This document shows positions 7,789 through 14,542 of a stretch of 42,434 bases of DNA, piece by piece (the first letter of the stretch is position 1; each line of letters begins with the position of its first letter). The position numbers and the translations under genes were made by a program. The stretch is from NCBI GenBank assembly GCA_964365465.1, contig CAYIPT010000002.1, positions 1 through 42,434 of the forward strand, in the 5' to 3' direction. The DNA is from WO2-35-19 sp964365465. Lineage in GTDB: Bacteria > Patescibacteriota > Minisyncoccia > Phycocordibacterales > WO2-35-19. The notes beneath the pieces were generated by a model. The model saw only the letters and a list, made by a program, of their open reading frames with translations, was not told the DNA's origin and did no database searches.

Positions 7789-7856
7789 CATGGGACCACC
7801 CCCTTTCCCGGATGATTCCAATCTTACTCACCCCTGACAACTCCCACCTTGTTGAT

Positions 7857-8102
7857 TTAGAGAACTCCCAACACCTCCATTCTCGGGATGTGCGAGGTCC
7901 CGGACGAAGAAACCTTCAATACTAAGTGCGATGCGTCACACGTTGGTGGACTACCGAAAACAATCTGCGTCTCCGGATGAATTCTCCGCCGAGCTTCTGC
8001 CAACACATCCTCTTCCGGTATGTTGGATTGTTCGCAGAAAAGCGGTTCGCTGATAGCCAAACTACGAACAATGTGAAATGGAACTTTGTCCTGTCCAAGC
8101 AC
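7857..8102 (-). CDS. Small protein of unknown function (GTG start)
   Basis: This 81-aa ORF starts at a GTG preceded by TTTAGGAGAGCAA, a near-perfect Shine-Dalgarno AGGAGAG at good spacing, and is followed by a strong terminator. Both support a real gene. The sequence (LGQDKVPFHIVRSLAISEPL near the start, SSSGTSHIPRMEVLGVL at the end) has no motif I know and no membrane segment. It is a one-gene unit of higher G+C than pgi and resembles in organisation the XRE gene at 5738-6592. Function unknown. Confidence 0.6.
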   Translation of the reverse strand: MLGQDKVPFHIVRSLAISEPLFCEQSNIPEEDVLAEARRRIHPETQIVFGSPPTCDASHLVLKVSSSGTSHIPRMEVLGVL

Positions 8103-8187
8103 TTGCTCTCCTAAAGGTGGTATAACTGCTTTCTAAAAAATATATTACCTTTAATAAACAAAAAAAGCAAACAAACAAAACTGGGGA

Positions 8188-8784
8188 TTATTTTTTCTTC
8201 CACTCCGTAATGCCTGCCCCTTTTATTTCTGTTTTTCCCGCCGGTCTGATAAATTTGGCATTTTTTTTCGGCACAAAATTTATATGAGGCGACTTGTCTA
8301 GAGCTTCCGCTATTTCATCCAAGTCCTCTTCTTGTGTTATCCAGCTGGCGCCAAATTTTTTCCAGACATCAAACGGCTTTGAGAAAGAGAGCAAAGTTTT
8401 TTCACCCGAATCCAAAAAATATTCATGGTAATAACTCATTGCCAACTCTCTATAATTTTTATAAATAGGATCGCGCCAGCGCAAAACGGAATGATTTGTT
8501 TTTGAAATTGCTCCCCAAAATTTATTAATTCTAAAAATACAAAGAGTATGATCACTGTCTTTTTTTAAGTTCTTAACTTTCAAATCCATCAAATAATTTT
8601 CAATCTTAGCGTTTTGTAGGCACCAACAGGCGAAAATTGCTCCCTCGAAACAATGAGCTTCTTTCTCCCGCAACATTCTTGCCGGCGACATATATGTTTC
8701 CCCTTTCTCCTCAAAATTAAAAGGTATCTTGTCTAAAAAATCCTGAACTTTGGCAGGAGTATTAAGGCCTTTGATTTTTTTCAT
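8188..8784 (-). CDS. Transglutaminase-like cysteine protein, putative
   Basis: This 198-aa protein has Cys45 in KEAHCFEGAIFA at the start of a predicted helix, His79 in SDHTLCIF on a strand, and a later Asp in RWRDPIY. That order (Cys in a helix, then His, then Asp) matches the transglutaminase-like cysteine-protease fold. There is no signal peptide, so it should be cytoplasmic. The C-terminal 60 residues are basic. Its -10 box (TATAAT, 8796-8791) lies 6 nt before the ATG and overlaps the -10 box of the divergent gene at 8806. The enzymatic role is inferred from the motif alone, and no substrate can be proposed. Confidence 0.55.
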   Translation of the reverse strand: MKKIKGLNTPAKVQDFLDKIPFNFEEKGETYMSPARMLREKEAHCFEGAIFACWCLQNAKIENYLMDLKVKNLKKDSDHTLCIFRINKFWGAISKTNHSVLRWRDPIYKNYRELAMSYYHEYFLDSGEKTLLSFSKPFDVWKKFGASWITQEEDLDEIAEALDKSPHINFVPKKNAKFIRPAGKTEIKGAGITEWKKK

Positions 8785-8798
8785 TTTTTAATTATACT
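8771..8798. promoter_or_regulatory. Divergent promoters with overlapping -10 boxes
   Basis: Plus strand: TTGATT (8771-8776), 16 nt, TATACT (8793-8798), 7 nt before the ATG at 8806. Minus strand: TATAAT (8796-8791), 6 nt before the ATG whose first base is 8784. The two -10 boxes share 8793-8796, so only one polymerase could bind at a time, and both messages would be leaderless. Confidence 0.65.
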
Positions 8799-8805
8799 AT
8801 GCAAT

Positions 8806-9537
8806 ATGAAAAAAATAATAGTAATAATCGTAATTTTAGCTTTAATTTTGGTTTTGTTTTTTATTTTTAGAAATACTTCTTTGGCGCCGGTGGTTAATAA
8901 TAATTCAGAAACAGATACTGAAAAAATTAAAATTAATCCTGACATTCCTGGGCAAACTTTGCCATTTTCAAACGCCCCCAAAGATGTGACTTGGGCGCTT
9001 TTCCAAAAGTATTTGGGATACAATAAAAATAAAGATATAGAAGGGGTAAGAAGTGTGGTTTATAAAATAGCTTCTGTTTGCGAGGATCCAAAAACCAGAA
9101 TTGATTGCGAAGGCAGGATGGGCGCGGCTTATTCTTATGGCAGCGTCTTAAAAAAAGAGGATTTCACAAATATTTGGAGCGATGAAAAGCAAATAATTTT
9201 AGCCACCGATTTTTGGTTGGAATCGTCAAAAGATTTGGACCAATACGGCAGATTTAGAAGCATTATATTTTTTGTAAAAGGAGCGGACGGCGAATGGAAA
9301 CTTTTGAGCTTTAGTCCCGCCAAAGGCGGCGCTACCAATAAAGGAGCGGCTAGCCAAGAAGAGGTTGACGCCAGATTGATTCGCTATACCGAAGATAACG
9401 ACCAGGACGGCATAGCGGATTATACAGAAGAATGCATTCCCGCCGAAACAAAAGACACCTGTGTGCCAACCAACCCCAAACTCCGCGACACCGATGGCGA
9501 CGGCTGGTGGGACGGCGTGGAGACGCTGATGAAATAA
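8806..9537 (+). CDS. Membrane-anchored exported protein with calcium-binding loops
   Basis: The 243-aa protein starts with MKK and about 18 hydrophobic residues (IIVIIVILALILVLFFIF), a signal anchor that would place the rest outside the membrane. The C terminus has two Asp-rich loops, DNDQDGIADYTEE (about 204-216) and DTDGDGWWDGVE (about 229-240), the DxDxDG pattern of EF-hand or thrombospondin type-3 calcium loops, with a nearby cysteine pair that may form a disulphide. The middle part (about 50-190) resembles no domain I can name. It is transcribed alone, convergent with pcm 5 bp downstream. Confidence 0.7.
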   Translation: MKKIIVIIVILALILVLFFIFRNTSLAPVVNNNSETDTEKIKINPDIPGQTLPFSNAPKDVTWALFQKYLGYNKNKDIEGVRSVVYKIASVCEDPKTRIDCEGRMGAAYSYGSVLKKEDFTNIWSDEKQIILATDFWLESSKDLDQYGRFRSIIFFVKGADGEWKLLSFSPAKGGATNKGAASQEEVDARLIRYTEDNDQDGIADYTEECIPAETKDTCVPTNPKLRDTDGDGWWDGVETLMK

Positions 9538-9542
9538 ATCTT

Positions 9543-10169
9543 TTAATTATCCACAAAAGGAACAAAGACAAAACCGGGAAACTGGGTTATTTCAAAATCG
9601 ACGTTGGATTTTTTTATTTCCAAAAATATCGAATGGCCTTTCGGATAAACCAGTTTCCCGTTTATTTTTAATTGCTCTCTCCAGCTTGGAGGAACCTCCT
9701 TCACTTCCGCGGCGGCGATTATTTTATCAAAACCCCCAACACTTTCTGCTATTTTTGGAAGGCCATTATTTGCATTTTGGCAGTATGTTTTTATCCTTTT
9801 TGATAAGGCGGGATATTTAGAAATATTTTTTTTTCCAATATCAAAAACATCTGGATTTATTTCTATTGAATAAACTCTGCCGCTATCCCCCGCTATTTCA
9901 GCCAAAAGCGCCGACTGCCACTCCGAGCCGCTGCCAATATCTAAAATTTGGTCTCCATTTTTTGGTTCTAATAATTCAAGCATAAAAGCCACCGTATATG
10001 GCTGGGAAATTGTCTGGCCGAATCCTATGGGCAGGGCTTCATCGGCATATGCCAAATTCTTCAATTTTTCGGGGACAAAATCAATCCTATCCACTTTTCT
10101 GAAGGCATCAACAATCCGCGGCGTTTTCAAAATCCCTTTATCAATCAAAAATTTTATTAATCCGTTCAT
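9543..10169 (-). CDS. pcm: Protein-L-isoaspartate O-methyltransferase
   Basis: The 208-aa protein has the family signature GFGQTISQPYTVAFMLELL followed by the AdoMet site LDIGSGSEWQSALLAEIAG, then VYSIEIN and FDKIIAAAEVKEVP, in the order and spacing of Pcm. It methylates isoaspartyl residues in aged proteins so that they can revert to aspartate. The glycine-rich loop reads GSGSEWQ instead of the common GSGSGYQ, with the Gly replaced by Glu, which is unusual but occurs at a variable site. It is a single-gene unit with TATAAT 14 nt upstream of the start. Confidence 0.9.
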   Translation of the reverse strand: MNGLIKFLIDKGILKTPRIVDAFRKVDRIDFVPEKLKNLAYADEALPIGFGQTISQPYTVAFMLELLEPKNGDQILDIGSGSEWQSALLAEIAGDSGRVYSIEINPDVFDIGKKNISKYPALSKRIKTYCQNANNGLPKIAESVGGFDKIIAAAEVKEVPPSWREQLKINGKLVYPKGHSIFLEIKKSNVDFEITQFPGFVFVPFVDN

Positions 10170-10208
10170 TTTTTATCTTATCCATTATACTACAAAATTT
10201 AAATGTCT

Positions 10209-10392
10209 TGAATTATTCTTATTTTAAGCCATATTTTTGGATTTGACAAAATAACAAGTTCCAGAAGTTGCCGAACCAAATCATGGCTCGGCCCCAAAAA
10301 AGTGTTGGCCGAAATGGCCATGGCCACCTAAACCAAGAAGTTCTCTCAGCCCGAAAAGGGGCCCGTCGCACGCAATTGCGCCGGGCTTTTTC
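10209..10392 (+). ncRNA. Possible small RNA ending at a plus-strand terminator
   Basis: The 415-bp gap between pcm and the SWIB gene holds a plus-strand intrinsic terminator, GCCCG (10361-10365) pairing with CGGGC (10382-10386) and followed by TTTTT. There is no convincing plus-strand gene upstream to use it. TTGAAT-18-TATTTT (from about 10209) is a possible promoter, and the stretch 10280-10360 has several GGCC-type hairpins. A 45-codon ORF from 10283 has no ribosome-binding site and runs through the terminator, so I prefer an RNA. Confidence 0.3.
10361..10392 (+). terminator. Intrinsic terminator, plus strand
   Basis: Stem GCCCG/CGGGC with an inner CGCA/TGCG pairing, followed by TTTTT on the plus strand. 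The minus strand has no T tract after the stem. Confidence 0.7.
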
Positions 10393-10400
10393 ATTCAAAT

Positions 10401-10460
10401 TTATACCCTCACTTTTTTAGGTTTCTTTTTTTCTTTTTTATGTCCATCACCTTTGGCCAT
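10401..10460 (-). CDS. Tiny lysine-rich peptide (19 aa), tentative
   Basis: An ATG at 10460 opens MAKGDGHKKEKKKPKKVRV and then stops with TAA. A consensus TATAAT (10472-10467) lies 6 nt before the ATG, the same leaderless arrangement as at several other genes here. Very short, highly basic peptides of this style occur in bacterial genomes, but I cannot name a family. It would bind nucleic acid or ribosomes by charge alone. The length makes the call uncertain. Confidence 0.4.
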   Translation of the reverse strand: MAKGDGHKKEKKKPKKVRV

Positions 10461-10524
10461 GAGTTTATTATATCACTTAATGTATTTTTTAAAAATATAA
10501 ACACTTAATTTTGAAAATTACAAC

Positions 10525-10550
10525 AATAAAAGAGCGTTTGCTCTTTTATT
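10525..10550. terminator. Bidirectional hairpin after the SWIB gene
   Basis: AATAAAAGAGC (10525-10535) and GCTCTTTTATT (10540-10550) form an 11-bp perfect stem with loop GTTT. The T-rich arms allow termination in both directions, chiefly of the SWIB gene on the minus strand. Confidence 0.8.
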
Positions 10551-10584
10551 ATTTATAACAAATATGCCTTTTTGCCGCAAATTA

Positions 10585-10842
10585 TTAGGAAACGAGATGT
10601 TTGGAAATATGCTTGGCCATTTTCATCATATGAACAACACTTTCGCCGCCTAAAACTTTCTTTAATTTTTCATCGGTATTAATCAAGCGTTTGTCTTTTG
10701 AATCCTGAAGATTGTGCGCCTTAATGTAAACCCAAATTTTAGAAACGACCTCTGAACGGGGCATTGGACCAGCGCCTACCACCGCTTCAAGCTCCGGGCT
10801 TAGAGCGTGGGGCTTCATAAAAGCCGAATTTGTTTTTGCCAT
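10585..10842 (-). CDS. SWIB/MDM2 domain protein
   Basis: The 85-aa protein is a single SWIB domain: AFMKPHALSPELEAVVGAGPMPRSEVVSKIWVYIKAHNLQD, then LINTDEKLKKVLGGESVVHMMKMAKHISKHL. The order of these conserved blocks matches the eukaryotic SWI/SNF accessory fold found also in Chlamydiae and in Candidate Phyla bacteria. In bacteria it is thought to bind DNA or act in chromosome organisation; the exact role is not established. It is a short unit ended by the hairpin at 10525-10550 and lies just downstream of the cold-shock gene on the same strand. TATAAT occurs about 30 nt upstream. Confidence 0.9.
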   Translation of the reverse strand: MAKTNSAFMKPHALSPELEAVVGAGPMPRSEVVSKIWVYIKAHNLQDSKDKRLINTDEKLKKVLGGESVVHMMKMAKHISKHLVS

Positions 10843-10890
10843 ACTTTTAAGTTACTTGCTAATAAACACACTGCAATTATACCACACTAA

Positions 10891-11100
10891 TTAAGCGCGG
10901 GAGACATTGACGGCTGAAGGGCCTTTACCTCCTTCCTCGCCCGGCTTGACTTCGAAGGTAACTCTATTACCTTCTTTCAGATCTCCAAGGGTAACACCAA
11001 CAAGCGAACTTTCGTGGAAAAAGACATCTTTTTCTCCATTATCGGGAGAGATAAATCCAAATGTTTTTCCTTCCATGGGTTTCTTTATTGTTCCTGTCAT
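10891..11100 (-). CDS. Cold-shock domain protein (CspA family)
   Basis: The 69-aa protein is one cold-shock domain with RNP1 as KTFGFISPDNG and RNP2 as DVFFHESSL, and ends with VTFEVKPGEEGGKGPSAVNV. RNP1 has Thr-Phe in place of the common Gly-Phe, and the loop before it (KKPMEGK) replaces the usual WFN segment, so it is a divergent member. It binds single-stranded RNA or DNA and is expected to melt RNA structure. The promoter lies 75-103 bp upstream, leaving a leader of about 70 nt, in line with cold-shock mRNAs that regulate themselves through the leader. Confidence 0.9.
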   Translation of the reverse strand: MTGTIKKPMEGKTFGFISPDNGEKDVFFHESSLVGVTLGDLKEGNRVTFEVKPGEEGGKGPSAVNVSRA

Positions 11101-11174
11101 GAAATTATTTTTTTATTATTTATTATGTATAGATAGAAACTCGACTTTATTTTGCCTTCTTCTAATACTCTTTC

Positions 11175-11203
11175 ATTATAGCTTATTAGCAACTATTTAG
11201 CAA
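11175..11203 (-). promoter_or_regulatory. Cold-shock gene promoter
   Basis: Minus strand TTGCTA (11203-11198), 17 nt, TATAAT (11180-11175). The predicted transcript has an A/T-rich leader of about 70 nt before the csp start. The whole csp upstream gap (11101-11269) holds this promoter and the start region of the divergent gene at 11270. Confidence 0.75.
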
Positions 11204-11269
11204 TGCTGAATGTTATCAATTATTTTTTGTTCCATTGCTTTTTTATAAAACTATGATATCATATAAATT

Positions 11270-11500
11270 ATGAAAAATACACTGGAAGTCAAACTAAATG
11301 AAATATCGCTTACTCTTTCTGAATTTTTGAAATCATTTAATCAAAATATGCCTTCTAATTTTCCTCAAGTATCCGAGAAGCAGTTGATGAGGTTCAAAAA
11401 AGAACACGAATCTTTATTCAAAAAAAGCGACACCTGGTCGCTTGATCAATATAGAAAAAAAGTTATGGATTGGCTCCCCAGGAACATTGATATTGCATAA
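11270..11500 (+). CDS. Small protein of unknown function
   Basis: The 76-aa ORF (MKNTLEVKLNEISLTLSEFL at the start, KKVMDWLPRNIDIA at the end) is mostly helical and charged, with no known motif. It is divergent from the cold-shock gene. There is no Shine-Dalgarno sequence; TATGAT and TATCAT lie about 10-15 nt before the ATG, with TTGCTT at a proper distance, so a leaderless or near-leaderless message is possible. The stop is followed by a convergent gene end 18 bp later. Function unknown. Confidence 0.5.
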   Translation: MKNTLEVKLNEISLTLSEFLKSFNQNMPSNFPQVSEKQLMRFKKEHESLFKKSDTWSLDQYRKKVMDWLPRNIDIA

Positions 11501-11518
11501 ATTGTAAAGGGCGAGGTG

Positions 11519-11794
11519 TTATTCCCGCCCTTCTAAAAGCCGTTTGGCCTCTACCTCCATAATCTCTGAGAAGACATAACAACGGTCATCTTCATCAGGA
11601 GAACAACATCCGCATCCATAATCATCTTCCCACTGAAAATACTTTCCTTCGGGAGTTTTTATGACATGTTGTGGACAAGAGTGGCATCTTGGGAGAATAC
11701 ACTCTGCCGAATATCCATCCTTTCTGAAGCCAACAATATCTTCCTGTCGCGGAGCTATAATTCTGCAAGTTGGCGTGGCGACACCCCCCGACAC
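11519..11794 (-). CDS. Small cysteine-rich protein, likely metal-binding, GTG start
   Basis: The 91-aa product has eight cysteines, including CHSC (about 36-39) and CGCC (about 60-63), and a final one in DRCYVF. The grouping suggests two metal sites or an iron-sulphur cluster. It starts at a GTG with GAGG 8 nt upstream, and that site lies in the last codons of the 59-aa gene before it, so the two are probably translated together. No family is recognised and no export signal is visible. Confidence 0.55.
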   Translation of the reverse strand: MSGGVATPTCRIIAPRQEDIVGFRKDGYSAECILPRCHSCPQHVIKTPEGKYFQWEDDYGCGCCSPDEDDRCYVFSEIMEVEAKRLLEGRE

Positions 11795-11797
11795 AAA

Positions 11798-11977
11798 CTA
11801 ATCCTCGCCACCCTGATAAGTGGTAGGCGGCATGCCATATGGCACACAAAGGTGCGATAACCTGGGCAACCCTTGTTTTTCTCGTTCAATATTTTTTTGG
11901 ACGAGAGTTTGTTCTCTTGTTTGCGGTTGTTTCTCCTGTTCTCGAGGAACTCCACCATGTTCGCTAAAATGTCCCAT
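11798..11977 (-). CDS. 59-aa Gln/Glu-rich small protein of unknown function
   Basis: An ATG at 11977 preceded by ACAGGAGATCTTTCA (Shine-Dalgarno AGGAG, 8-nt spacing) opens a 59-codon frame beginning MGHFSEHGGVPREQEKQPQT and ending TYQGGED before TAG at 11798-11800. The cysteine-rich gene starts 3 nt after this stop. The good ribosome-binding site and tight junction support a real gene. The sequence is hydrophilic with a likely disordered middle. Function unknown. Confidence 0.6.
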   Translation of the reverse strand: MGHFSEHGGVPREQEKQPQTREQTLVQKNIEREKQGLPRLSHLCVPYGMPPTTYQGGED

Positions 11978-12039
11978 TGAAAGATCTCCTGTTTGTAAAG
12001 ATAATGGTTAAATTATAAAAAATCAAGAGCTGACTACAT

Positions 12040-12918
12040 TTAATTTTTCTGACTGTAATATTCAAAAAGAGCTTTGATGCCGGCGAGATTTTGTTGCCAC
12101 TCAATGGCGTCGTGGGTTTTAAGCTCTACCGTAATGGCGGGAATGTTTATGGAAGCGAGCCACCCCTCAGCGTCACCGGTCACCGCATAAGCGCCAAACG
12201 ATTTGATTGCTGGATAGCCCGAGCCCTTTGAGTAAATGTTCATAATATTGAGTGTCTCCGGAAGAACGCCATTCTCGCACTCTGACGCATACACGGCGTT
12301 TGATTTGCTGTGCCAAAATATGACGGCAGATGGATTGTTTTCTAGGATAAAAATTTTGATAGCCAGAGTTTCAGGTTCGGAAAAAGCGGCTGAGCCGGCG
12401 CTGACTGTTTTTGACTGCCAGGCGCTTTTTGGCTGCCACTTGCAGTCAAAATTTCTGTTGAGATCAACTTTATTTGAATTAAATCGTCCTGATTCTAGTA
12501 TTTTTGTGCTGGTTGACACATCTGTAATATCAAAACGGCCGACCTTGCCTGTTACTGCATAAACTCCGTCCGGATTGGCGTCCGGAATTACTGTCACCGT
12601 CAAATTTTTTGGAATAATTTCTGAATTTTTGTCCAGATAATCCATAAATTGATAAGCTAAAAGAGCGCTGTTCCATTCATACCCGCCGTGTATGCCGCCA
12701 ACGAACACGATTTTCTTTTCTCCATTTCCATAACTATAACTTTCTATTTTTCTCTTTTCTGCAGACAGGCCGATTATTTTATATACCGGGATGAAATTAG
12801 AATTTGGAACCGATTTTGATTTGACCTGTTTTTGCGAACCAATAAACACAAAAACGCCAATGATAAGCATTGCAAAAATAACAATTGCAATAAGCCATTT
12901 AATAAAAGTAGAGCGCAT
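12040..12918 (-). CDS. M14-family zinc carboxypeptidase-like protein, active-site residues present
   Basis: The 292-aa protein has an N-terminal signal anchor (about residues 8-27) and then an M14 metallopeptidase domain. Visible parts are the first zinc-site segment GGIHGGYEWN, the substrate-binding DLNRNFDCKW, the third zinc ligand in FWHSKS, and the catalytic glutamate in ITVELKTH. The spacing His-x3-Glu in HGGYE is one residue longer than the textbook HxxE. It lies 8 bp after a paralogue that lacks the His and Glu, so it is probably the working enzyme of the pair. It should act outside the membrane on peptides, possibly cell-wall peptides. Confidence 0.8.
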   Translation of the reverse strand: MRSTFIKWLIAIVIFAMLIIGVFVFIGSQKQVKSKSVPNSNFIPVYKIIGLSAEKRKIESYSYGNGEKKIVFVGGIHGGYEWNSALLAYQFMDYLDKNSEIIPKNLTVTVIPDANPDGVYAVTGKVGRFDITDVSTSTKILESGRFNSNKVDLNRNFDCKWQPKSAWQSKTVSAGSAAFSEPETLAIKIFILENNPSAVIFWHSKSNAVYASECENGVLPETLNIMNIYSKGSGYPAIKSFGAYAVTGDAEGWLASINIPAITVELKTHDAIEWQQNLAGIKALFEYYSQKN

Positions 12919-12926
12919 ACTTTTAT

Positions 12927-13823
12927 TTATTTTGATCCGTAATATTTAAGCAGCGCCTCAGCGCCTTTTTGGTTTTTAGCCCACTCTATGTCGGTGTGAT
13001 TCGTGAGGAGCACGCTTATGGCGGGAATATTATTTTTGGCGAGCCAATTTACCATGTCTCCCGTTATGGTGTAAAAATCAAAACTTTGGTAGGCGGGATA
13101 TCCCGAGGCGTCCGCGTATGTTTTGGTGAGAGTATTGGTCTCCGCAGAAACGCCATTGTGGCAACTTGATGCGTAGACACCGCCGGCCGAGCTGTACCAA
13201 ACCACAACCGCTTTTGGTTTGTTTGTTTCCACATAATTTTTTATGGCCAAACTTTCCGGTTCGGAAAACACTGTGTTTCCGCCGCTCACTGTTTTATTTT
13301 GCCATTTGCCCACGGCTTGCCAATCGCAATCAAAGTTGCGATTAAGATCAACATTGTTGGCGTTAAAGCGTCCGGCTATTACCGTGGCCTGAGACGACGA
13401 AACGTTTGCTTGTGAAAAATTGCCTATAGAAGTGCCCACCACTTTATTCAGGCCGTCCGGATTTAATACGGGAATAACTGTCACTTTTAGATTATTAGGA
13501 ATAACATTTGGATTTTCTTTTAAGTAATTTACGAGTTCATAAGCGACAAGAGTCGTATTCCATTCATATCCGCCGTGTATGCCGCCGACAAACAAAATTT
13601 CAGCGCTTCCAGCGCCATAGCGATAAGCCGTGATATCTCGGCCCTGGACTGACTTGCCTATAACCGTTTCTCCCATTTTTTGTTCTTTTGTGGTTGTGGC
13701 GTTTGTGTTTTGTTCTTCCGGCGGTGTGTTTACCACGACCGCATTATCGGAAAAATTTTTGAAAATAAAATATCCGCCGACAGCCAGTAAAACAATAACC
13801 ACAAGCCAAATAATTTTTTTCAT
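12927..13823 (-). CDS. M14 carboxypeptidase paralogue with missing catalytic residues
   Basis: The 298-aa protein is collinear with the neighbour at 12040-12918: signal anchor at 3-21, a linker rich in Asn/Thr, GGIHGGYEWN, DLNRNFDCDW and EPESLAIKNY. The third zinc ligand is replaced (VVWYSSAGG, Tyr for His) and the catalytic glutamate is replaced (ISVLLTNH, Leu for Glu). It therefore probably lacks peptidase activity and may bind peptides or glycopeptides, or assist its paralogue. The frame is intact with no sign of decay, which argues for a retained function. The two genes form an operon created by tandem duplication. Confidence 0.8.
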   Translation of the reverse strand: MKKIIWLVVIVLLAVGGYFIFKNFSDNAVVVNTPPEEQNTNATTTKEQKMGETVIGKSVQGRDITAYRYGAGSAEILFVGGIHGGYEWNTTLVAYELVNYLKENPNVIPNNLKVTVIPVLNPDGLNKVVGTSIGNFSQANVSSSQATVIAGRFNANNVDLNRNFDCDWQAVGKWQNKTVSGGNTVFSEPESLAIKNYVETNKPKAVVVWYSSAGGVYASSCHNGVSAETNTLTKTYADASGYPAYQSFDFYTITGDMVNWLAKNNIPAISVLLTNHTDIEWAKNQKGAEALLKYYGSK

Positions 13824-13909
13824 TCTATTCGGGTTAATATAATAAAACTAAATTATAGCAAATTTACTCCTAAATATCCATGATTATATTTTAATTCCCC
13901 AAATTCAAG

Positions 13910-13988
13910 CCAACTTACGGGCTGGCGGTCTGCTTTGCTAAGCCGACTTGTCCAGCAAAGCTTCAGCGAAGGTTGGGTACGAAGTTGG
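13910..13988. repeat. Palindromic element, family B
   Basis: CCAACTT (13910-13916) pairs with AAGTTGG (13982-13988), and inside it GCTTTGCT (13932-13939) pairs with AGCAAAGC (13954-13961), giving a long cruciform-like structure. The segment 13945-13972 on the minus strand matches 21841-21869 at about 22 of 28 positions, so it is a dispersed repeat. The gap between the M14 gene and the defence island holds only this. Confidence 0.65.
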
Positions 13989-13995
13989 AACTAGT

Positions 13996-14499
13996 TTAAC
14001 ATTGTAGAGCCATAACCATACCGTAGTGGATTATAATTTCTCTGATTGACGATCCTAATTTTGCTTTGTCGGCATGCTCACAAAAAAGTTTAAATATTAG
14101 AATCAATTCTTTAGTTAAACCTCTAACATCCCACTCTTTACTTTTTGGTGTGCCATTTTGTCTGAAAGTCGTGAGGTGTCCAACTTCTTTATCGGCGCGA
14201 ATTTTAGCATCTACCAGTGTTTTGCTTAATTCTGGTCTAATATTTTCCCAAGTTTTTTCGTCAATAAAAAAATCTTTTGCGCATACATCAGTATCTCGTG
14301 GGGAAGAAGGATAAAGAAAGGTAATCAAATTGCGTAAGTGTATTGCGTATGACTCAATGGGTGCATGTTGTAATCCTTGCGCGATTTGTAGTCGTTGTAA
14401 TATTCCACTTGCCATATTAAGCAACATTTGAACTTCGTATCGCACATGTTCCGCAAAATATTCATGCAACTGCTCTTGAGTTAAATCTCTAGTTTTCAT
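13996..14499 (-). CDS. Protein of unknown function in the defence island, HEPN-like by shape
   Basis: The 167-aa protein is all helical by composition, with a conserved-looking EYFAEHVRYEVQMLL start and ESYAIHLRNLITFLYP in the middle. The RNLITFLY stretch recalls the second helix of HEPN folds but lacks the full R-x4-H motif, so no catalytic activity is claimed. It is the last gene of the strand-matched group behind the restriction-modification pair, 43 bp after the HEPN gene stop. It could be an accessory or an antitoxin. I do not recognise the family with confidence. Confidence 0.45.
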   Translation of the reverse strand: MKTRDLTQEQLHEYFAEHVRYEVQMLLNMASGILQRLQIAQGLQHAPIESYAIHLRNLITFLYPSSPRDTDVCAKDFFIDEKTWENIRPELSKTLVDAKIRADKEVGHLTTFRQNGTPKSKEWDVRGLTKELILIFKLFCEHADKAKLGSSIREIIIHYGMVMALQC

Positions 14500-14542
14500 A
14501 AAACTATTTGGTATAAATTTGGAATTTTAGTATTGTTTAACC

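Noticed and set aside
10283..10430. 45-codon plus-strand ORF starting MARPQKSVGRNGHGH
   Set aside because: No ribosome-binding site, and the frame runs through an intrinsic terminator; an RNA or no gene is likelier.
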